From: Macquaria australasica
Lineage: Eukaryota; Chordata; Actinopteri; Centrarchiformes; Percichthyidae
Assembly (NCBI GenBank): GCA_005408345.1
Contig: SEMN01000087.1
Span: 1 to 64,000 of the forward strand
DNA: 64,000 nt
Direction: 5' to 3'
Positions 43,696-64,000 of this stretch are shown here, piece by piece (within the stretch, counting starts at the first letter, position 1; each line of letters begins with the position of its first letter). The notes below the pieces were generated by a model that had not been told where the DNA came from, did not search any database, and saw nothing but the letters and a program-made list of their open reading frames with translations. Both the position numbers and the translations under genes were made by a program.

Positions 43696-46600
43696 TCGTC
43701 GTTATGAGCGCCATGGCATCGAACATAATGAGCCCGAAGCTCCGTGTGGATTTGTACTATACGCCGCTGTAGGCAAAGGAGGTGTTGGAAATTTATCACA
43801 AGTTTCAGGATTTTCGGCAGGATTTTCCTCCACTGAATCAGGTTTTCACCGTCTGAAGGGACGTGTACACACGTCTGCTCTTGTAGCTCAGCCAATACGA
43901 ACACACCGTCTCTCTGAAATAACCTGTGATTGGCTAAAGTCTACCGTCACGGGATAGATTTTCTGAAGCCTAAAAACGGAGGCAAGAGGGGGGGCGGAAA
44001 TGGAGGTCTGCTCTCAGACCACTTGAATTACAATATGCTGCACGGTTAATATGGCATTTTTGCCCAGTGACGCCAAAAGAAAACTGCCTACCCCAGCTTT
44101 AAAAACAGAATGACTATACTGCCCTACAAAGCCAAAACGCAGTAACTACATATTTGGTCAAACTTGAGTTAAAACCAGAATCTGACTTTTTGACATCTGT
44201 TTTACTATATAAAAACTATTATGCCATAGAAACGTATAATTTCAGTGAAAACAACATGTAAAAAATACAGTTCTGCCACAGACAGACAGCTAAACCAACA
44301 GAGCTATATCAAGTGAAAGCTAGCTGAGGAGATAGCCGCTGCTAGCCCTAAAGCTCAATGTACTTTGTTCCTGAGCTCTTTTTGTCATTGAAAAATATCA
44401 AATTTGATGAACAGACATCTTAGAAATTCCGTTTGTTATCCCACATAACTAACGGGGCAGAAGGTAGGCCTATCTCATGATGAAGAAAAGAACACAGCTA
44501 AACTAGTTTGGCTAAAAGGTAACTAGCCTAGCTTAGCAGAGTAGCAGTGCTGTCTTAGCTTTTGACTATAGAGGAATTCATGTGATTTGGTGTATTTAAG
44601 TTGCCTTAAAGCGCATAAAATGAAGGTATTACAACATTTCTATCTAAAAAACTAAACACTTTATTCTCATCTTCACTGTTTCAGTAGTTACTGCTCTCTG
44701 TAGGGCAATATAAATCAATAAAGGGCAGGTTCACAAAAACACTCCATTCAATTATTTTCAGGTTTTACTGCTATCTATAGGAAAAGCAATCTCTTTTACT
44801 TTTTTTTTTAGTATTCAGCATATGAGATTGTGATGTGCCACAGTACAGAAGAAGGATACCAAATAAAGAAGGACATCATGCTGGGCAGAGAGACAGATTA
44901 GGGAAAAAGGCAGCCACCTGGACAGCAGCAACTTAGCCACCTGATCTCTCTTGCAGTGTTCTCAAATTCATGCATTTTAGCTAAATGTTTACTTTTAATG
45001 TAACCAATTTTACCTCCATATTTATTCTTGTTAGCTTGTACAGTCACATGTCAGTCATGCTCCCATCCAGCTGGCTCTAAGACTCAAAAAAACACCAAAA
45101 CCTCCTAAAACAAAAAAAAACTCCAACAGGTCCCTGAGGGTGAGATTCTCACTGATCCTCGTGATGTCCTGGCAGTGCCCCCCTCACTGCACAGATATTC
45201 TTTGTGCATTTAAACCAAAATAAGTCAAATGTTAAGATAGGGAGGGTGACTAAAAGGGAGAGAGGGAAGGGAGAAAGAGGTATAAGTTAAATCCGCCAGA
45301 GATACTGCTGTGCCAGACTTAGCTAAATAGGATTCTTCAGCTGTAAACACACATGCTTTGCATTCAAATAAGTGTTAACTGTACTGTGCAAAGATAATCT
45401 TCCACAAACAAATATCATGCCAGAGAAGAAGTTTGAAGATGGATTTAAAAACATGGTGAATATATAAACATATTTATAATTTGTATTATGTTTATCTATT
45501 TATATTTGGGCAGTTTATTTATTGAAGTAGTTTTTTAAAATCACAGCTGGTTATAAAATTGTCTTTTGATTAATTAAATGAATAATTTCTAAAGTCACAT
45601 AACACAATTGTTTGACTCTCAATTTGTTTCCAATCTGGTTTGAATTGTTTTGAGCTGTTTTTGTTTTCCAGAATTTTAGATGTTGATCCTGTTAAAAATA
45701 GTGTCACTATTCCCAGCATATAAATCTGCAAAAGCAAACGTGAATCACTGGTCTTTTCACTTTTTAATGACAGTTTAAACATTCAAAAAACATTTTTAAA
45801 ACCTTTTAAATCTTTTAAAGCTTCAGTTTAATTCATTAATTCATTCATTGTGAATGTGATTTTAAGGGCCCCTTAACAAACTTTAAAAAGAATTTGGTCT
45901 GAAACACAGAGGGTGACCAGCAGGAGCGCCCTTTCGCAGACACCAGCCTGATCTTGGCTTGATACCGCCCCATATGGTTGCATTGTTTGACAAGTAAGTC
46001 TCCAATCAGTCCTCAAAAACCCAGCGGTGGGACTGCAGTGCTTCCAGATGTGGTCTGCCTGGATCACTGGAACAGCACATCTCTGTGTGAACATGAACAG
46101 TGAACACCCAGCACACCGCACATCAGTGCAACAGTTTCTGCTGATGTGATTACGAAATAGCATGTGTGTTTTGTCTATGATGTCAGTGCGTGTGTGTTAC
46201 AGCGTTTGAAAAAAAGGTGTGTACAGTACATGTAAACGTGCCTGTGTACTTTTGCGGTTCAATGAATGACTCACTATAGGCTGTTAGTCATCTGTCCAGG
46301 GACACACAAAAAGTGGGGCCAAGCACTGAGTGTGACGCCATGTGCTTTTACAGGCCTCTTAGCTTTGTACATGACATGTTGGAGGCAGGAGGAGTGCTTC
46401 CTGTTTACCAGGTGCATCTTCTAAAGAGATACACACAGCTTCTTTATTACCTTTCTACAAATCCCGTCTAAGTCGAGCTGAAGCCTGCTGGGTTGTAGAT
46501 AACTAGTATTTTTATTTTAAATTTGTGTTCACATAGGAGTACTGAATCCACAAGTGTTGAGCCAGTGGACTTTCTTTTCATAGGCAGACCACTGGAAACA

Positions 46601-46906
46601 GCTTGTATTTGTAAGGTACAAATACATCTACTAGAGCATCACCTGAAACTTTCCTCAAGTGCAACCACAGCCCCCCACATTGCAGAAACAGGAAACAAAA
46701 CTACAACAAAGATAAAGCTCAACCGGATGTCAAGTTTCACCCACTAACTTCTCATTATCTCATTTTGCTGTACATGTGCGCACACACAGACACACAGGGA
46801 CAAGGGAGGAGACAGGGATGGTTGCATTTGGGGAAACGGGTTAACAGCAGGCGGTTAGAAAAGGGGTGTGGAAAGAGCAGAGAGGGGGGGGGGCAAAGGA
46901 GTAGGG

Positions 46907-47083
46907 CCATATAAAAAGCAACAGAACACAAGCCAGGCTTTATCCTGCTCATCTGTCCCACTTACGTAGACCTCACAGGAAACTCCCAACTCCCCCGGCC
47001 CTCACACGCTCACTCATTATCACTTACCACACTTTTTACTCTCACACGCAGTCCTGCCGGCTTGCTGAGTCTGACCAGAGAGG
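46907..47083 (+). promoter_or_regulatory. cd34: cd34 core promoter and 5' UTR (predicted)
   Basis: A TATA-like tataaaaa at 46910-46917 lies about 170 bases before the start codon, placing a likely transcription start near 46940. Around that point are a GATA core in reverse (tttatcc, 46939-46945) and an E-box (catctg). Both occur often by chance, though GATA and bHLH factors do regulate blood and endothelial genes. The start site is inferred. Confidence 0.5.
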
Positions 47084-63625
<16,542 letters not shown>

Positions 63626-63880
63626 AAAAGTCTACAAATAATCGCAGCCCAGGAACTACCCCCACAAACACACCTATCCACACACACACACACATACATA
63701 CAGGTCTATGCAAACTAACCTCCCTTTCTGAATCCACTCCTGCCCAACCACCGAGAGTCCACAGCAAAGTGGACATCAGGGACTAGAACAATCTCCTACA
63801 TCAACGCTCCTTCTGTTATGATCCCCTTTGCCACTCCTTTTGGCTTTGTGCCTCAATAAACATCAGGAAAACTAGTCTGA
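63626..63880 (+). other. cd34: cd34 3' UTR (at least the proximal part)
   Basis: From the stop codon to just beyond the first AATAAA. Includes a short CA run near 63678-63695. A longer UTR running past the window cannot be excluded. Confidence 0.55.
63855..63860 (+). promoter_or_regulatory. cd34: cd34 poly(A) signal
   Basis: Canonical AATAAA 230 bases after the stop codon. Confidence 0.6.
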
Positions 63881-64000
63881 TGATGACGATGGTGGCGGTG
63901 ATGAATGATGTTGATGATGACGAAGGCTCAGTCCCTGGGTTGTTGACGGCAGGGAACGAGAGCCAGGAGATGGGCAGTCGCGGGTGGGAAGAGAGTGTAT
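63881..64000. other. Sequence downstream of cd34
   Basis: GAT/GAC trinucleotide-rich stretch (63880-63930), then unassigned sequence to the window end. Confidence 0.5.

Larger units (their letters stand above)
43479..44102 (+). mobile_element. Inverted-repeat DNA element (MITE-like), 624 bp
   Basis: Left end ttacagctggggtaggcag (43479-43497) and right end ctgcctaccccagctttaa (44084-44102) are inverted copies matching at 18 of 19 bases. The interior has no transposase frame but carries a perfect 16-bp palindrome and a 14-bp-arm hairpin. A TTAA target site is possible, since ttaa occurs next to both ends, but the exact duplication is unclear. Confidence 0.8.
34736..46906. other. Intergenic region between plxna2 and cd34
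   Basis: About 12.2 kb. No open frame with recognisable protein features or splice structure, and no RNA gene recognised. It holds a dispersed repeat (34820-35185), a MITE copy (37040-37488), a CA tract (40132-40161) and an inverted-repeat element (43479-44102). The rest is unassigned sequence, partly AT-rich (44100-46900). Confidence 0.7.

Noticed and set aside
63626..64000. mir-29 genes, expected near CD34 from human gene order
   Set aside because: A visual search for the seed region followed by the rest of the mature sequence found no match in the window; they may lie beyond its end.

Overview
The window is vertebrate nuclear DNA, most likely from a ray-finned (teleost) fish. It has interrupted genes with GT-AG introns, many very long TG/CA, CT and GATA microsatellites, and short MITE-like DNA transposons of the kind common in teleosts. 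Bacterial, viral and organellar features are absent. The species cannot be fixed from the sequence.

Two protein-coding genes lie head to tail on the + strand. Positions 1-34.7 kb hold the 3' part of a plexin-A gene, identified as plxna2. Fifteen coding exons (690-30830) join in frame into 809 codons plus a stop. They cover the last extracellular IPT/TIG region, the transmembrane helix, the juxtamembrane segment, the split Ras/Rap GAP domain with its two arginine motifs, and the inserted Rho-GTPase-binding domain. The exons for the sema domain, PSI domains and first IPT repeats must lie upstream of base 1. A 3' UTR of about 3.9 kb ends near an AATAAA at 34712.

Positions 34.7-46.9 kb are intergenic with no convincing gene. 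They contain two repeats that each have a second copy elsewhere in the window, and a 624-bp inverted-repeat element.

Positions 46.9-63.9 kb hold a complete cd34 gene: a TATA-type promoter, eight coding exons (47084-63625, 328 aa), an 11-kb first intron and an AATAAA at 63855. The protein is a small sialomucin with a signal peptide, an Ala/Thr/Pro-rich mucin-like stalk, a four-cysteine membrane-proximal domain, one transmembrane helix and a cytoplasmic tail ending DTEL.

The order and orientation PLXNA2 then CD34 match human 1q32.2, which supports both identifications. The genes are not known to share a pathway: PLXNA2 is a semaphorin receptor and CD34 a haematopoietic/endothelial surface mucin. 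No wholly new gene system was found. The best leads are non-coding: long TG tracts against two plxna2 3' splice sites, facing CA and TG repeats inside one plxna2 intron, and a dispersed repeat carrying a ZNF143-like motif, an ATG and a splice-donor-like site.
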